Positions 1-11,300 of a stretch of DNA of 64,000 nucleotides are shown in pieces. Made by a program: the position numbers and the translations under genes. The DNA comes from Notospermus geniculatus (Eukaryota > Nemertea > Pilidiophora > Heteronemertea > Lineidae), in the NCBI GenBank assembly GCA_002633025.1, contig NMRB01001211.1, forward strand, positions 135,215-199,214, read 5' to 3'. The number at the start of each line of letters is the position of its first letter. Position 1 is the first letter of the stretch. Below the pieces are notes generated by a model. The model made no database searches and had not been told where the DNA came from. It was given only the letters and a program-made list of their open reading frames with translations.

Positions 1-188
1 TCCTAGAAATTGGACCTAAATCTTTTTCCATCTGCTAGTACTGACAGTGTTTTCGAAGTCTGTTTAGATATGACAAATGTATCTAGAAATGTTTTTCGTG
101 TTGTAAAAGGCTAGTGGAGTTTCCACGAAATATCCGCATTCGACCAACCACCTCATATTTTGTAACGCTGCCATTGTTTCGTTTCTAG

Positions 189-239
189 GTTGCGAAACTG
201 GAAAAAGATGGTTTTCGGTGACTAAAAACTGTTATGAGG
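189..239 (+). CDS. Two-cysteine exon, copy 1
   Basis: This exon of 51 nt lies between a TTTCTAG acceptor and a GTAAGA donor and is phase 1 at both ends. It encodes CETGKRWFSVTKNCYEG, with two cysteines. It is repeated without change in length at 12237-12287. I do not recognise a domain: it could be a linker before FN2 or the start of a lectin-like fold. Symmetric phases let it be skipped or duplicated without a frame change. Confidence 0.6.
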
Positions 240-1367
240 GTAAGATTTGACATATTATCAAGTACATGTATCAGTCATCTTGACCACCAAGGGTTGTGAC
301 ATCGCTCCGCCCTCCGACTACGCTCACACAAACCCTTGGCGAACTTCGCTGGGAGAAGCTGTTTCCAACCGGATGTTCATGTTTGTGGACGGACTCCCGC
401 TGTTAGTTTTCGATTTCACCATAGATCGTTAACATTTGCAATAAACCTGAATATTTCTGAATACCACGTCAGTTTTTCGGAACACCTACCTTCTCTGGTT
501 TAGAAAATTGACGGTATTTTTCTTCAACAGCGTAGTTCATGAGAGTGGTGGGCAAATCGCAATAGATAGAACGGCTGACCATCCTCGTTCCTAATACTTT
601 CCAACCACAAAATATACAGCGGTCAGTTTAACTGGCTTGGTGCTAACCTGGCAGCGAGGTTGGCTAACAAGTGTTCTGATTGGTGCACCGCAACTCGAGG
701 TGCGAGAGAAACAGAAATCCTGGCGAAGTTCTCCATGGGTTTGTGCGTACGAAGTATGAGGTAGTACAGACACATGGTAGGCCATGATGTGTATCAGTGT
801 GCGCGCTAGAATTCCAGAACTTAGAGAATTTGCATGAAAAGCAAAAAAATAGTCGGTTCTTAACCCATTCGTTAACTGGTGTTTCAGAAAAAAATGACAT
901 TTTTTCGTTTGGTCAACATGCGTTGGCCCAATCTTGTGCCCATATCTCCGACGCCGCACAGGCAATGGGCCGAATTTATAAAACATAGCCAAAGCTTACA
1001 AGCCAAAGCCCCAAGGCCAAGCTTTTGCTTGTCAAGGAGAAGCACAAGCCAAAGAATTTATTCACACACATATTAATAATCAATTGCTTAACCTGGTGAT
1101 CTTTTCTTACAAACCCAAGCAAGATTTTTTATCTGATGAAGCTAATGCTCGCCAGACAAAGCTTCTGCCAATTCTTATAGGGAGTTGCTTGTTCTATGAA
1201 GCAAAAGCGAAATTTTATAAATACCTCTTCAAGAAAAAGCCCAGAAAAAGCAAATGCTAGTTTTTATGAATTCGGCCCAATGAAAACGAGAATTATAGCA
1301 AGAAAGACGGTTTTCAATCGCTGTATAATTGGTTATTATGGCTAAATATTCGGTTATTTATATGCAG

Positions 1368-1526
1368 ACAAGACGTACTCGACCACAGGAGGCAATGCTG
1401 ACGGGGCTGACTGCCACATACCGTTCAAATACAAGGGTGAATGGAAGTTGGCATGTGTGCGGGGAGTCACTGGAATGTGGTGTGCGACTACCCAGGACTA
1501 CGACACCGATGGAAAATGGGGTTACT
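1368..1526 (+). CDS. Fibronectin type II domain exon, copy 1
   Basis: This exon of 159 nt lies between ATGCAG and GTTAGT and is phase 1-1. It encodes a complete FN2 module: a TTGGNADGADC start, an IPFKYKGEWKLAC segment, MWCATTQDYD, and a closing WGYC whose last Cys codon is split by the intron. All four FN2 cysteines and the WCATT...YD...W signature are present. FN2 domains bind collagen/gelatin or sugars in extracellular proteins. The exon is intact, but its gene is broken downstream. Confidence 0.85.
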
Positions 1527-2488
1527 GTTAGTATTGGAATAGGCAGCCGCCCCTTTAAGAGGGCTCCCGTGATGTAACCCCCGTAGATTTAGTGTTGTAG
1601 GAGCATGAGCATGCGCTATCGCATGGCTTCCACACGATACCGATGTAAACTAGAGAGTAGAAGTACGAAAATAAATGAAGAATATGAAGAACAACCCCCG
1701 TATGGATATTAGTATTTTACATGGTGGAGAACCCGATCGAGAACACCGGTAAAGATCGTTCACGAACCCGGAGAAAAAGAAAATGGAGAATCGATGTCAG
1801 GTTTTTTTGGGCCCAAGCAGGCCTGCATGCAGTGCACATGCCTCACAACGTTATTACACGTCGGTCGCTACGAGTAGGCTATAATGGCCTACCCGAGTAC
1901 GCTGTGACAATAGATTTTGATGAAATGACGACTACCGGTATTTTTCACGTTCGAAGATCCTCGATCAGGATGGAGGGAAACTTAGATTCTGTAGACATCC
2001 TGTATTGCTCTGAGCCTTCATTCGGCTGAGGCAAGAGATAGTAGGCCTGTGGGATACACCGACCTATTACCAGCACCCTTCTGTTTTGGCACTCGTGGAT
2101 CCGGCTACAAACTCAGATTGACATGATATGGTCCTTTTCTTTCGCTATTTCAGCTGCTGATACCGGCAAAGAAATCATGTCCACGTGGCTGGCATCTGGA
2201 ATACTGGGGTTATCTCATGAATGGCCACGACGGTCACAAGGCGTCCTATTATACCTACGAATGGCTGGATAATGCCCCAGATGCCGGCAAGGATAGTGGC
2301 GCGAGGGATGAGAACGGCGGGTTGATGTACACAGTTCTGGGGTCGTGTGGATCATTACCGCCGAATCGGTTAATGTCGTCCTGGGTATAACAAAAATATA
2401 CCCAGGTTCAATGTCGTCCTACAAAACTATACCCTGGGTATAGTTCGATCTACAAAGGTATACCCAGTACCGTAGTTTTGAGCCTAGG

Positions 2489-2699
2489 TACAGTCTTGTT
2501 CGTATTAATATCAACATCTATTATCTCAAATATCTCATAAACCACCAAACCAATTTAAATGCGGTTTTCTGCATAAGGTCAGAAATCTTGTTGACTACAA
2601 CTGGGCATCATTATGCAGAAAACCGCATTTAAATTGGTTTGGTGGTTTATGAGATATTTGAGATAATAGGTGTTGATATTAATACGAACAAGACTGTAC
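2489..2699. repeat. Near-perfect hairpin, arms about 88 bp
   Basis: A sequence starting TACAGTCTTGTTCG at 2489 is repeated in reverse complement up to 2699, around a loop of about 35 bp. It lies just inside the left end of the 3.1-kb transposon and is probably a foldback element nested in it. Confidence 0.8.
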
Positions 2700-3028
2700 A
2701 AGTTAGGAATGGATGGCCGCCGAAGCGAGAAACAAATTTGTTTATCGCTTCAACTGAGATACTCGTCCCCAGTGTTTAGTTGGCCGTAGGTATAGACCCA
2801 CTAAACACTGGCATGATTGGGGCCAAAACTGACTTATAGTCAGCAGATGGCGCTGTTTGACGAGATATCCAATCACGAGCCGTCATTACAGGTTTAGCCG
2901 ACGCCGGGGTAACACACTTTCTGATTGGCTATGATATGTGTACAAAATGTACACTGTGTATTCATATTTTACGCGAATGGAAAGTCAACAAGACCAACGC
3001 CGTTGCAAATACATGTATGAGCAAATAA

Positions 3029-3594
3029 TGTTAATAATAATAATAATAATAATAATCTAATACATATAAAGCGAATTCGCCCGGTCTTTGTCACGAATGT
3101 TCTCTGCAACCGCTGCATGGAGGGAGATGAGCAATACCTTATTCGAATGCTCTTGATACAAGGAGTGATCTTTTCAAGGTTGAAATTTTAAAATCGGCCA
3201 AACTATGCTTTAAGAAGCGTTTTTCAGTGAAATTGCATCAAATTCAAAAGCAATGACGTCACAAACGTTGTGTGACGTCATGAATGTCATCACCGTTGCC
3301 GTCTGAAATCTGCATGACGTAATGACGTCATCACGTCACTGAGCTACGTCCGCAGCTGGGCTAAATGTCCACAAAGTACCACATCTTATACAATACCGTA
3401 ACACAAACCCGGTTTACCGGGTACTAAAGCTAGTAATAATATAATAATAATATACAATAATAATAATAATAATAATAATATACAAATTAATAATAATAAT
3501 AATATACAAATAATAATAATTAATAATAAAATATAGTTAATAATAATAATAATAATAATTATAGTTAATAATAATAATATACAAATAATGTTGT
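3029..3594. repeat. AAT/TAA microsatellites
   Basis: There is a short (AAT)n run at 3029-3056 and an imperfect TAA-rich array at about 3430-3594 with interspersed ATACAA units. The bases between them contain several TGACGTCA-like sites (3252-3340) but no gene. Confidence 0.9.
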
Positions 3595-3982
3595 CACGCA
3601 CCTGTTAGTCTGCCCCCACGTTTTGGACATTTTGAAGGCTATATAATCCAGTTGCCTCACGAAAGCTGCCGAGAATTTGGTCCATTTTACTGGCGAGTAT
3701 CGCGCAGATTCCCAAATGGGGATTCCCCGAATCGACAGCGAGCGCCGTCTGTTGGTCAGATTGGCGTCAACATATGGCAGTTTCTAAGCGCGGATAACGT
3801 AGTGGGTGGCGGTTTGAAACTGCCGGGGGAGTTTACAACCGAGACGGCAGTTTTGCAAGTTCAACATCGTCAAAAGTCAGCTTTTGTGCTCATGATAGCA
3901 TCGGTCAACTCTGATTTTTCTCCTAGGGGTGTCTTACGCCGGGCGGGGCAAACGCGGGGGTGTCCAATTATACTATATATAC

Positions 3983-4316
3983 AAGCCAAATGGCAACAAC
4001 GGTTCGCTGGCATGAGGGCGAGGGGCACAGGCCTAATGTACCGTAAATAGGTCTATCAGTCAGCGCCACCATATCTGCAGTGTCGTCGTCCGAATGCAGA
4101 AGTTTTCTTAGGTGGTTAACCACCTAAGAGAAAATGACCACCTAGGAGCCCATTCAAGATGAAAACAAGCATGGTGGCGACAGGGCTCACTAAGTGGAGT
4201 GTTAATGAATGGGAGTAACAGAAAACAAGCCAAATGGCAACAACGGTTCGCTGGCATGAGGGCGAGGGGCACAGGCCTAATGTACCGTAAATAGGTCTAT
4301 CAGTCAGCGCCACCAT
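3983..4316 (+). repeat. 90-bp direct repeat pair
   Basis: The stretch from CAAGCCAAATGGCAACAACG to CAGTCAGCGCCACCAT occurs at 3983-4073 and again at 4229-4316, nearly identical. It is a local duplication inside the 3.1-kb transposon. No coding meaning is seen. From 4320 to 5390 I see nothing else recognisable except similarity of about 4560-4700 to 55155-55300. Confidence 0.8.
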
Positions 4317-5512
4317 CGATGGCCAGAGAAACCAGGCTTGTCTGTATCTGTGCATCCTATTTAAGATGTCCTACTTTCCCCTGTGTGGTGAGACCTAAAT
4401 ACCTATGCTACTGTGTGTTTATTACCGTGACCTGGTTCATCCATGAACATACGATCGACTGATCGATGTAGTGTATACAGAGCAGTCAGGAAAGGAGACT
4501 GTGGAAATGTCCAAGTATTTGAATTATCTTAGTTATCAATTAAGCATGGAAGTTGTTGCTACACATGAAAGAATGAGTTGAAGTATAGTGGCTTACCTAA
4601 TGAAGGGTTAGAAAAGGTATCACAATGGGTCTAATTTCTCAAGTGATGAAAAGAATGTCCACCATTTTTACTGTGCAACACCTGGTCCCCTGCCTGTTAC
4701 AGCCGCTCCGCTATAGGCCTACAGTACAATAGGACTCGAGGACAGAGGACCCGCATGAAAATGATCCTAAATAATCTCGTCATTTGGTCCAATAATCGTC
4801 CAAAAAGCACCAAGCCGATTATATTATTCAAATTGCTTAGCAGGGGACACAATTTCATGCCAAATGATTGACTATTGCGTCGATAATCAGGAGATTACGT
4901 GAATGGAAAAGGAGAAAATGGAGGCGAAAAATTGACCCACTTTTAAAGTGTGATGATTTTAGTGGTGAGAATGCCTCAAGGCCAGCTCACCAATATATTT
5001 TTATACCCAACCAATACGCGTCAAGTCCCTAATGGGTCAACTGAACATTTGTCTTAACACAATGGTCCAAACTTACCGCAATTTACGCAGACAATTTCAA
5101 AGAAATGAGCAAACGAACAGAGCCGATCTGCGTGTTCATCTACGTCCGCATCGACATTACATCAGCCGTGCTGTGAGTACTGTTGCGGATTTGAGTGGCG
5201 ATAAACGGCACGAAAAATTCTCTGATGAATGTCGGTACGATATATTAAAAAAATGGTGCCCGTCGTGTCGGGCGCTAGAGCGATGTTTTTTCGACTTGTC
5301 ATGCTTGTGCATGGTGATGTGGCATTCGCAAGAACAAATTCAATCTCGTCTTCAGGTGTTGTATCCAATCCTCGGTAAACTTTTGTAGATCGAACTATAG
5401 GCCTACCCAGGGTACAGTTTTGTAGGACGACATTGAACCTGGGTATATTTCTGTTATACCCATGACGACATTAACCGATTCGGCATCATTACCTTGTCCA
5501 CCGTATATCAAC

Positions 5513-5794
5513 AAGGACCACTGTATTGCATCTTTCTGTCGACAGCCGGCGTCACCGGCACCATGCTCCAATACTGTAGTTAAGCCTTTCGCCCCAGTGT
5601 TGGAGAATGTATGATTACAGTCTCGGTCACCCAGCCGCTGGGGATCGAACAAGTTTGTGTAGCAGTACTGCGGAACGAAACGGCTGGCTGCGCGAGACTA
5701 GTTGCATGCGGTAGTTTACCAAGTCGTTAATAGAGGTCTCCCCCTTAACGCGGGTAGGTGTAACGCAGGATTGGGAAGCAATACTGTGGTCCTT
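5513..5794. mobile_element. About 280-bp TIR element in the same exon
   Basis: The ends match as inverted repeats AAGGACCACTGTATTGC, with one mismatch on the right side. The element separates codons for CPPYIN from the downstream remnant of the TCxVC codons of the terminal collagen-C4-like exon, so it is a second insertion in one exon. It carries an 83-bp element nested inside (5618-5700). Target duplication is not clear. Confidence 0.65.
5618..5700 (-). mobile_element. 83-bp AGTCTCG element, copy 1
   Basis: This small element starts CAGTCTCGG and ends GCGCGAGACTA. It is the reverse-complement relative of 52087-52171. Both contain a GTTCGATCC-like B-box word. It is nested in the 280-bp insertion. 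Flanking 9-mers are too diverged to prove a duplication here. Confidence 0.65.
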
Positions 5795-5850
5795 TTTAAC
5801 ATGTGCTGTTTGTTGGGGTAATTTCTGGAACTGAGGCCTACTTCTCTTCA
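5795..5850 (+). repeat. 3' flank shared with 13636-13700
   Basis: The sequence GGGGTAATTTCTGGAACTGA and its continuation through TTCAGCGGAT occur after the terminal exon of both copies. This marks the shared 3' end of the duplicated block. Confidence 0.7.
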
Positions 5851-6077
5851 GCGGATACCGCAGTTACGATCTATGATTTACTTCATCAAAATGTGGAACG
5901 TGACATTGATATGAGCAACAGTCAAGAGATCGTAGGCTACCCATTAATTCATGTTATTTGTTCGGCAACCTCGACTAGAAAAAGTGAAAATGGAATTTCT
6001 AAGAAAAGATGTTTTTGCGTCAGAAATATGTTGGCCTGAATCCAATAAACGTGGTAACCTGGGACACTGGTCGGTTC

Positions 6078-8048
6078 CAATGTACAGTCATTGACATAAG
6101 TTTATCTACCCCTGTTACCTTGAATATTTCAAATACTACTGGCCCAATTTTAACACGGTTTGTACCAAACTCGTCCCCAGTGGGTTTACGTTCCTACAAC
6201 ACCACTGGAAAGGGCTGACGACTTCAGGAATACTGCGCATGCGCGATATATTAATTTTTGAGGCGAATCACACCGAGCTGGCACCCGCGGCATGATATGT
6301 TCCCAACTAAACTATTCGTTTGAAATTGCACTAATACTCAAACAACTTCGTGTTTTGGGTGTATTATATGGCTTTTTAGGCATATACTGTCACCGAAGAA
6401 CGAAATATTGTGTGAAACAAACATTTTGGCACGCTGCCAGCGGTTGTCCAGAAATTTTGGACAAGTCGCAGCCCTTTCCAGAGATATCCTCGGATGAGGT
6501 AGATCTGGGTACGAGATTGGGTTTGTACCACATGAAAGTATATAACCTTGGTCATATTTCTGCATCAAAATTTTGGAAATTTGGAAATATCATAATTATG
6601 TAATAGCTCATTAGAAAACCCCCAAAAATCAACAAATTATGGAATTCTTTTGTGACTTTTGTTGCAGTTTTGATAGAATGGAACTTTCTAAAGAGTTTGG
6701 GCTTTGTTTCATCAAAATATCTCGAGTGGTTGCTCAGTGAGATATTTGAGATTATCGAAATTTTGATAATTTGAGATTTTCGTGTTTTTCAGGAAATTTT
6801 TATGCCACTAGTTAAGGGCGAGCCAACGTTTTCAATTTTTGAAACGTGGCCAGGCGTTGTAAATAAAAGATGTCAAAATACCATAAAAGTACAAATTGTA
6901 TGACGGAAATGAAGGCACCTCTGCGGTCTATAAGTCAAAAGGAATTGAATGAGACGCATCTTGTAGCGCACTAATTAGCTAATAAGTTGAAACAAAAGAC
7001 TAGTAATCGGTACACTTTCCCAAGAAATGTTACATTTGGAAGATCAAACGACATGTGGATCATAAAGTTCGAGGTTTTTTCTACTTAGTCCACCCATTTT
7101 GATACAATATTTTCAACAGGTATTGAGTACTCGGCATGTGAATTTCATGACTGCTGCCAGATTTTCCAAAACAGGGCGGCCATATTGGATTTGGATTTTA
7201 CTTCCTGGTTGTCCCTTTTTGTACTGAGCGTGTATGGTGTACATGAAGAGCATGTCAGGACACCCTCGCCACCCCAGGTTCTATGGGTTTGTGACATTGT
7301 TGCCAATGTTTTTCGTGTTTGGTGAATTTCTTTGTTTACGATTATGTAATGTAATTAAGCTGTAATCCTTGGGACTTTCCTCATTTTCTGTGTCTATGAA
7401 GCACAGTGATCACATTGGACTATAAAAACAGTCAACTGGGGGTGTCTTTATTGCTTTTCTGAGAGGGGCCTGGATTGAAGCACTATGAAAATTCACAATG
7501 ATGGCTCGCCTTTAAAGCTGCTTACAAAATTTTGGAACTTTTTGTGTTAACTGGGCCGAGATAAGCATATCAACATTTTGATATTCAACTTAAGACAGCC
7601 GTAACTTCTAACCAGTTTACACTAAAAGTTCAAAAACTTCATTCTCCTAAGTGTTTAGGTGAGCTTTGTCTACTAATATCAAAATTTTGTGAAAAATTGG
7701 AAATTCTCAAATTATCAAAATTTTGATGTAATCTCAAATTTCTCAGCAACCACTCAAGATATTTTGGCGAAATAAAGCTCAAAATCCTTAGAAACTTCCA
7801 CTCTATCAAGCCTGTAACAAAAGTCGTAAAAAAATCGCATAACAAAAATGTTGATTTTTAGGGTTCTTTATGATGAGCTATTACATAATTATGATATTTC
7901 CAAATTTCCAATATTTTGATGCAGAAATATGACCAAGGTTATGTACTTTCATGTGGTACAAACCGTGTTAAAACTGGCCCGGTAGTATTTGAAATATTCA
8001 AGGTATCAGGTGTAGATAAACTTCTGTCAATGACTGTACATGTAGGCC
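6078..8048. repeat. Large inverted repeat with nested insertions
   Basis: Sequence at about 6078-6165 and 6510-6800 is repeated in reverse complement at about 7640-8048 (for example GTCATTGACA...AGTTTATC against the mirror at 8010-8035, and CATAATTATG at 6590 against 7885). The left arm is interrupted at about 6170-6510. The spacer carries a TTAA-flanked element (6816-7511). It is a foldback transposon of about 2 kb with no gene seen inside. Confidence 0.75.
6816..7511. mobile_element. TTAA-flanked element, family 1, copy 1
   Basis: An insertion of 696 bp is bounded by TTAA (6812-6815 and 7512-7515), with ends GGGCGAGC / GGCTCGCCT. A second copy at 28820-29562 is alike along its whole length. 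TTAA targeting is the habit of piggyBac-type transposons. No transposase frame is present. Confidence 0.8.
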
Positions 8049-8059
8049 TACGACCAACC

Positions 8060-8272
8060 AACAGCCCATTGCATGCATACTTTTCAGATAGCGACGAGGT
8101 TCAAAAAGAATTCCTTGTCCAACTTACAGAAACACTTGACATCATGTCGCAGAGTATTGTTCGTTTTGTTGAATTCCTTGAAGTGAGTCAGCCAAGAGGA
8201 TGTCCTGGAGGAGCATATCCGTAAGACATCGTCAGACGTGTCAGTGCTGGACATAGGTGCACCATTTCCAAA
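8060..8272 (+). promoter_or_regulatory. Conserved 5' region of the anchor exon
   Basis: The words CATTGCATGCATACTTTTCAG and GACGAGGTTC at 8064-8105, and GTGTCAGTG just before the start codon, recur in the same order at 26110-26312, before the other anchor exon. This is duplicated 5' flank, probably including promoter and 5' UTR. No TATA box was identified. Confidence 0.4.
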
Positions 8273-8386
8273 ATGGCTGCTTCGAAGACGGGACTTGTTC
8301 AGTTTACTTTGGTAATAGGCACATTTTTCGGCCTTTTCTGTTGGCTTGCATTGCTGCAGAGTAGGTACGAAGACGTGAGAGCAAAG
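8273..8386 (+). CDS. Membrane-anchor first exon, copy A
   Basis: Thirty-eight codons from ATG to a GTAAGA donor in phase 0. The protein starts MAASKTGLVQFTLVIGTFFG. Residues about 8-28 are hydrophobic and would serve as a signal anchor or signal peptide, followed by QSRYEDVRAK. This ATG is chosen because the same start is kept in the copy at 26313, and a stop codon lies in frame just upstream here. Confidence 0.8.
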
Positions 8387-11300
8387 GTAAGAACTCATAC
8401 ATAACTGTGGAATGCTTTTAACTGCCCAGGCGTTCATACCCAAGTGCATAATCATCCTGACCCGGTCGAAATATCGCTCATCTTTTGACATGTTTGATAT
8501 GAGGAAGATTGTTCATCACGGGAGATTGAAGGATTTACCACTCACGCACGGCTCCTAGCTTGACAATATTCCACTTTGTTTACTATAGTTGGATACTTTT
8601 GAGCGACAAGAGGCCGTGGAACAGGCAAGAAATAAACGATCCCTAGGAGTTGGTGAACCTCAGACGGGTAGGTTTGCCTTTGGTTTCTATGGTTTCAGAT
8701 GGGTGTAGGCCTGTCCCATGCGCTATTCGATGCTACTGATAACTGTAGGCCTACATGTACACCCTTAATCAAAAGTAAATGCACAGCTAATAAACTTAAA
8801 TATTTCCCAAAATCTTCAGCGGATCAACCTTTGCTTTTTACGGAACCGGTAATAAAATCCATTGGACCCAGTCAGTTTACAGTTCCACCTCTCCTTTAGC
8901 ATGCTTCATTACACCTACAACTACACAGGTCAACTGCCAGCTGAGCGCCAGGCCCATGGGCCTCTTGTTTGAATAGTTGGTCGGGAATATGAAATATTTC
9001 AAAAACTGTAAATAGAGCCCTTTTTTGGCATTAATTAGTTTATACCAAAAGTCCTTTCGTGAAAAACGGATCGTTACGCCCTGCAGGCATCAGGCCTGTA
9101 CCTTACAGACTATGTGGGAAACTGATGTGTCGCACCCCAAGTCTGCAAAATTGTTTGCGAACTCAAATTTTGACAACCTGTTATAACTTAATTTACTCCA
9201 TCGTAATTAGTCAAAATGAACAATTCCTTCACAGAACAAGAGCTTAAAGGTTGTAGCTAAAACATTTTGTTAACATCAGTTTGTTACTTTTTGTCATGAA
9301 TATGTTAGGACGCTTGTTTTCAAAGAGCGTCAATAAAGTCGGCATAGGTAGCCCCCCGCCTTAAAATCATTGTTTAAGCAAGTAGGCGCATCCCTACAGA
9401 CGAATAAAGCGTCAATCATTGGCACACGGATTTTGTCCGATTCAGGGTCCATATTCATAAAACTACTTAAGTCTAAGTGCGACACTTATCTTTTGTTCAA
9501 CACAAAAGATAAGTATCATACATGTACTTAGACTTAAGTATGTTTATGAATATGGACCCAGGTCCGTAAAAATAGACCAAACTGACTTTGCGTTGTCGTA
9601 TCTGGAAAACCTGGGGTAAGGCTAGGCGCACATTGACGGCAAATCCCAATGCGGTAGGGGCGTTTTTAAAGTCGACTGACCCGCTTGAATGACGAGTCGA
9701 GCAGCATTGAGTCAGTCAACTTCAAAACACCACCCTTACCGCATTGAGATTTGCCGTCCATGTGCGCCTAGCCTAAATGGACTGGAAACGGACCTCATCC
9801 GATGAACCTCGCTTAAAGCGGGTGAGCCACTGTTGCGATTTTGGCTTGAGACGGGGTTGCGATCACTTACGATCACCTTATAAGGACTTCCAATTGCCAT
9901 ATAAGGTGATCGCAAGGGAACGCAACCCGTCTCAAGCCAAATCGCAACAGTGGATCACCCGCTTAAGGCTCAGATGTATTATTTTGGCTCAGCCTTATTT
10001 GGGTCGTGGCCGAATTGTGGCCGAGACCAGAATATCGCTGAGCCGCTGTGTACGGCTGCACCAAATATCAAACCGATTGGATTAAAGAAATATCGGCAGA
10101 GGCACCCGGCGCAGCACGAAAGTGGCTGTGCCATAGGCGCACAATGCGAAGTTTCGTGACTCTGCTATTCCAAATAAGGTTGTGCCAAAACGTGTGAGCG
10201 TTATTCTTCTGTGTGCGCCTAGCTTTATGAAATGGTTCACAAATTTACCGATAATTTGGTGCTTCTTCTTTTGATAATTATTAATAGTGTACGTATTTTT
10301 ATGCCCGATCACAGACTGGAGACTAATTTAATTTTGAGAATTCACAATTGTTTCTTGATTGTCAGGATGTGTGGACTCTTTGGTATGGGACAAGTCTGAG
10401 AAGAAATGCAAAAACCGTACGTTGGTCCAGTTTCAGTAAATTATACTCAAAGCAAATGGCTCGCGGGGTTTGTTTACATTTTTGGTGATACCTCCCATAG
10501 AGAATGAATCTCGCCTCCAGGCAAAGCTGTGCTCCAGCCATATGCAAAACCTGTGCACATATGCGAACGTAAACACTGGGGACGAGGTTCCATTAAAAAT
10601 TTGTTAAAATGGGTTAATGACAGTTTCAAATTCAGTCGGTCAAAATGTACATTTTGTACAATTCACATTGATTTCGAAGCGGCAGATTTTGCAGAATACG
10701 CCTCCGAAGTTTGGATGTCCAATGCATTTCCCATTAAACTAAAATCCTTCTTTCGCCTTTTTCTCAAAACGGCGCTTGATTTGAGGACATGTCAACAAAC
10801 AACTATCAACAAACCCCGCGAGCCATTTGCTTCAAAGTCGTTAAAATAACGGAATTCTTAATTACCCAAGATCGTAACTGGTAGATACGGAAGAAGTGGA
10901 TGTAGGCCTATGGTCGTCAGTCGAGTATTGTATCGGAGAAGGTTTACGAAGGTATGGTCCAGCAATCTGACCAATAAAATGCAAATCCCACTTGACATCA
11001 TCCGAGTGCGAAGTAGCGTGTTGGATTACTTCCACCGGCAAGGCACTAGCGCTTTCTCAGACATGCGCATTGAAGGCCAAGAAAAGAACGCTGTCGGGTT
11101 AGACACGAGTAAAGTGTCATGGCGGATGCGCTCTGATTGGCTGATTGTCCGCCATGGCACTTCACTCGTGTCGAACACGACAGCGTTTTGTTTCTTTTGC
11201 ACGCTAATAGGGCCGTTTAGACGACAAGCCAAAAAACCACATTCAGATTCGATCCGATTGGATCCGATCGACTGCATCCGGTCTCATTTGCGTTTAGACG

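Larger units (their letters stand above)
2360..5484. mobile_element. 3.1-kb TIR transposon, 9-bp target duplication
   Basis: The ends are inverted repeats of roughly 100 bp that begin GCCGAATCGGTTAATGTCGT on both strands. The element is flanked by ATCATTACC (2351-2359 and 5485-5493), a perfect 9-bp duplication of coding sequence in the host exon. No long transposase frame is visible inside, so it looks non-autonomous. Inside are a hairpin (2489-2699), AAT microsatellites and a 90-bp direct repeat. A 9-bp duplication with long TIRs is typical of Mutator-like elements, but the assignment is inference. A related end fragment lies at about 17868-17996. Confidence 0.85.
2154..5614 (+). pseudogene. 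Terminal collagen-C4-like exon split by transposons
   Basis: The exon opens after TATTTCAG in phase 0 and encodes the last part of the collagen-C4-like domain (CPRGWHLEYWGY, then DENGGLMY, then CGSLP). At 2351-2359 the coding sequence ATCATTACC is followed by a 3.1-kb insertion, and the same nine bases return at 5485-5493, followed by codons for CPPYIN. The expected ending (ELTCTVCSK in the copy at 24396) is lost to a second insertion at about 5513-5794. Remnants of its codons reappear at about 5796-5815. Reading through the second insertion gives a foreign tail ending at TGA 5612-5614. Confidence 0.8.
1..5850 (+). pseudogene. Decayed FN2/collagen-C4-like paralogue, 3' part
   Basis: This is the 3' part of a gene whose start lies before the window. 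Three exons can be read: a two-cysteine exon, an FN2 exon and the last collagen-C4-like exon. The block from 1 to about 2340 matches 12047-13600 at high identity, introns included, so it arose by segmental duplication. The FN2 exon ends in phase 1 but the terminal exon starts in phase 0, and the two exons that should lie between them (compare 20464-20529 and 22726-22955) are absent. The terminal exon is also broken by two transposons. I therefore call it a pseudogene. Confidence 0.75.

Noticed and set aside
1721-2029. 102-codon frame repeated at 12941 and 15095
   Set aside because: The copies differ by indels that break the frame and lack splice sites of fitting phase; it is intron sequence of the duplicated block.
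3652-4050. 132-codon frame inside the 3.1-kb transposon
   Set aside because: No transposase motif and it overlaps a 90-bp local duplication.
5032-5388. 118-codon frame near the right end of the 3.1-kb transposon
   Set aside because: It has a CPSC-like motif, but no recognised domain; its end lies in the TIR.
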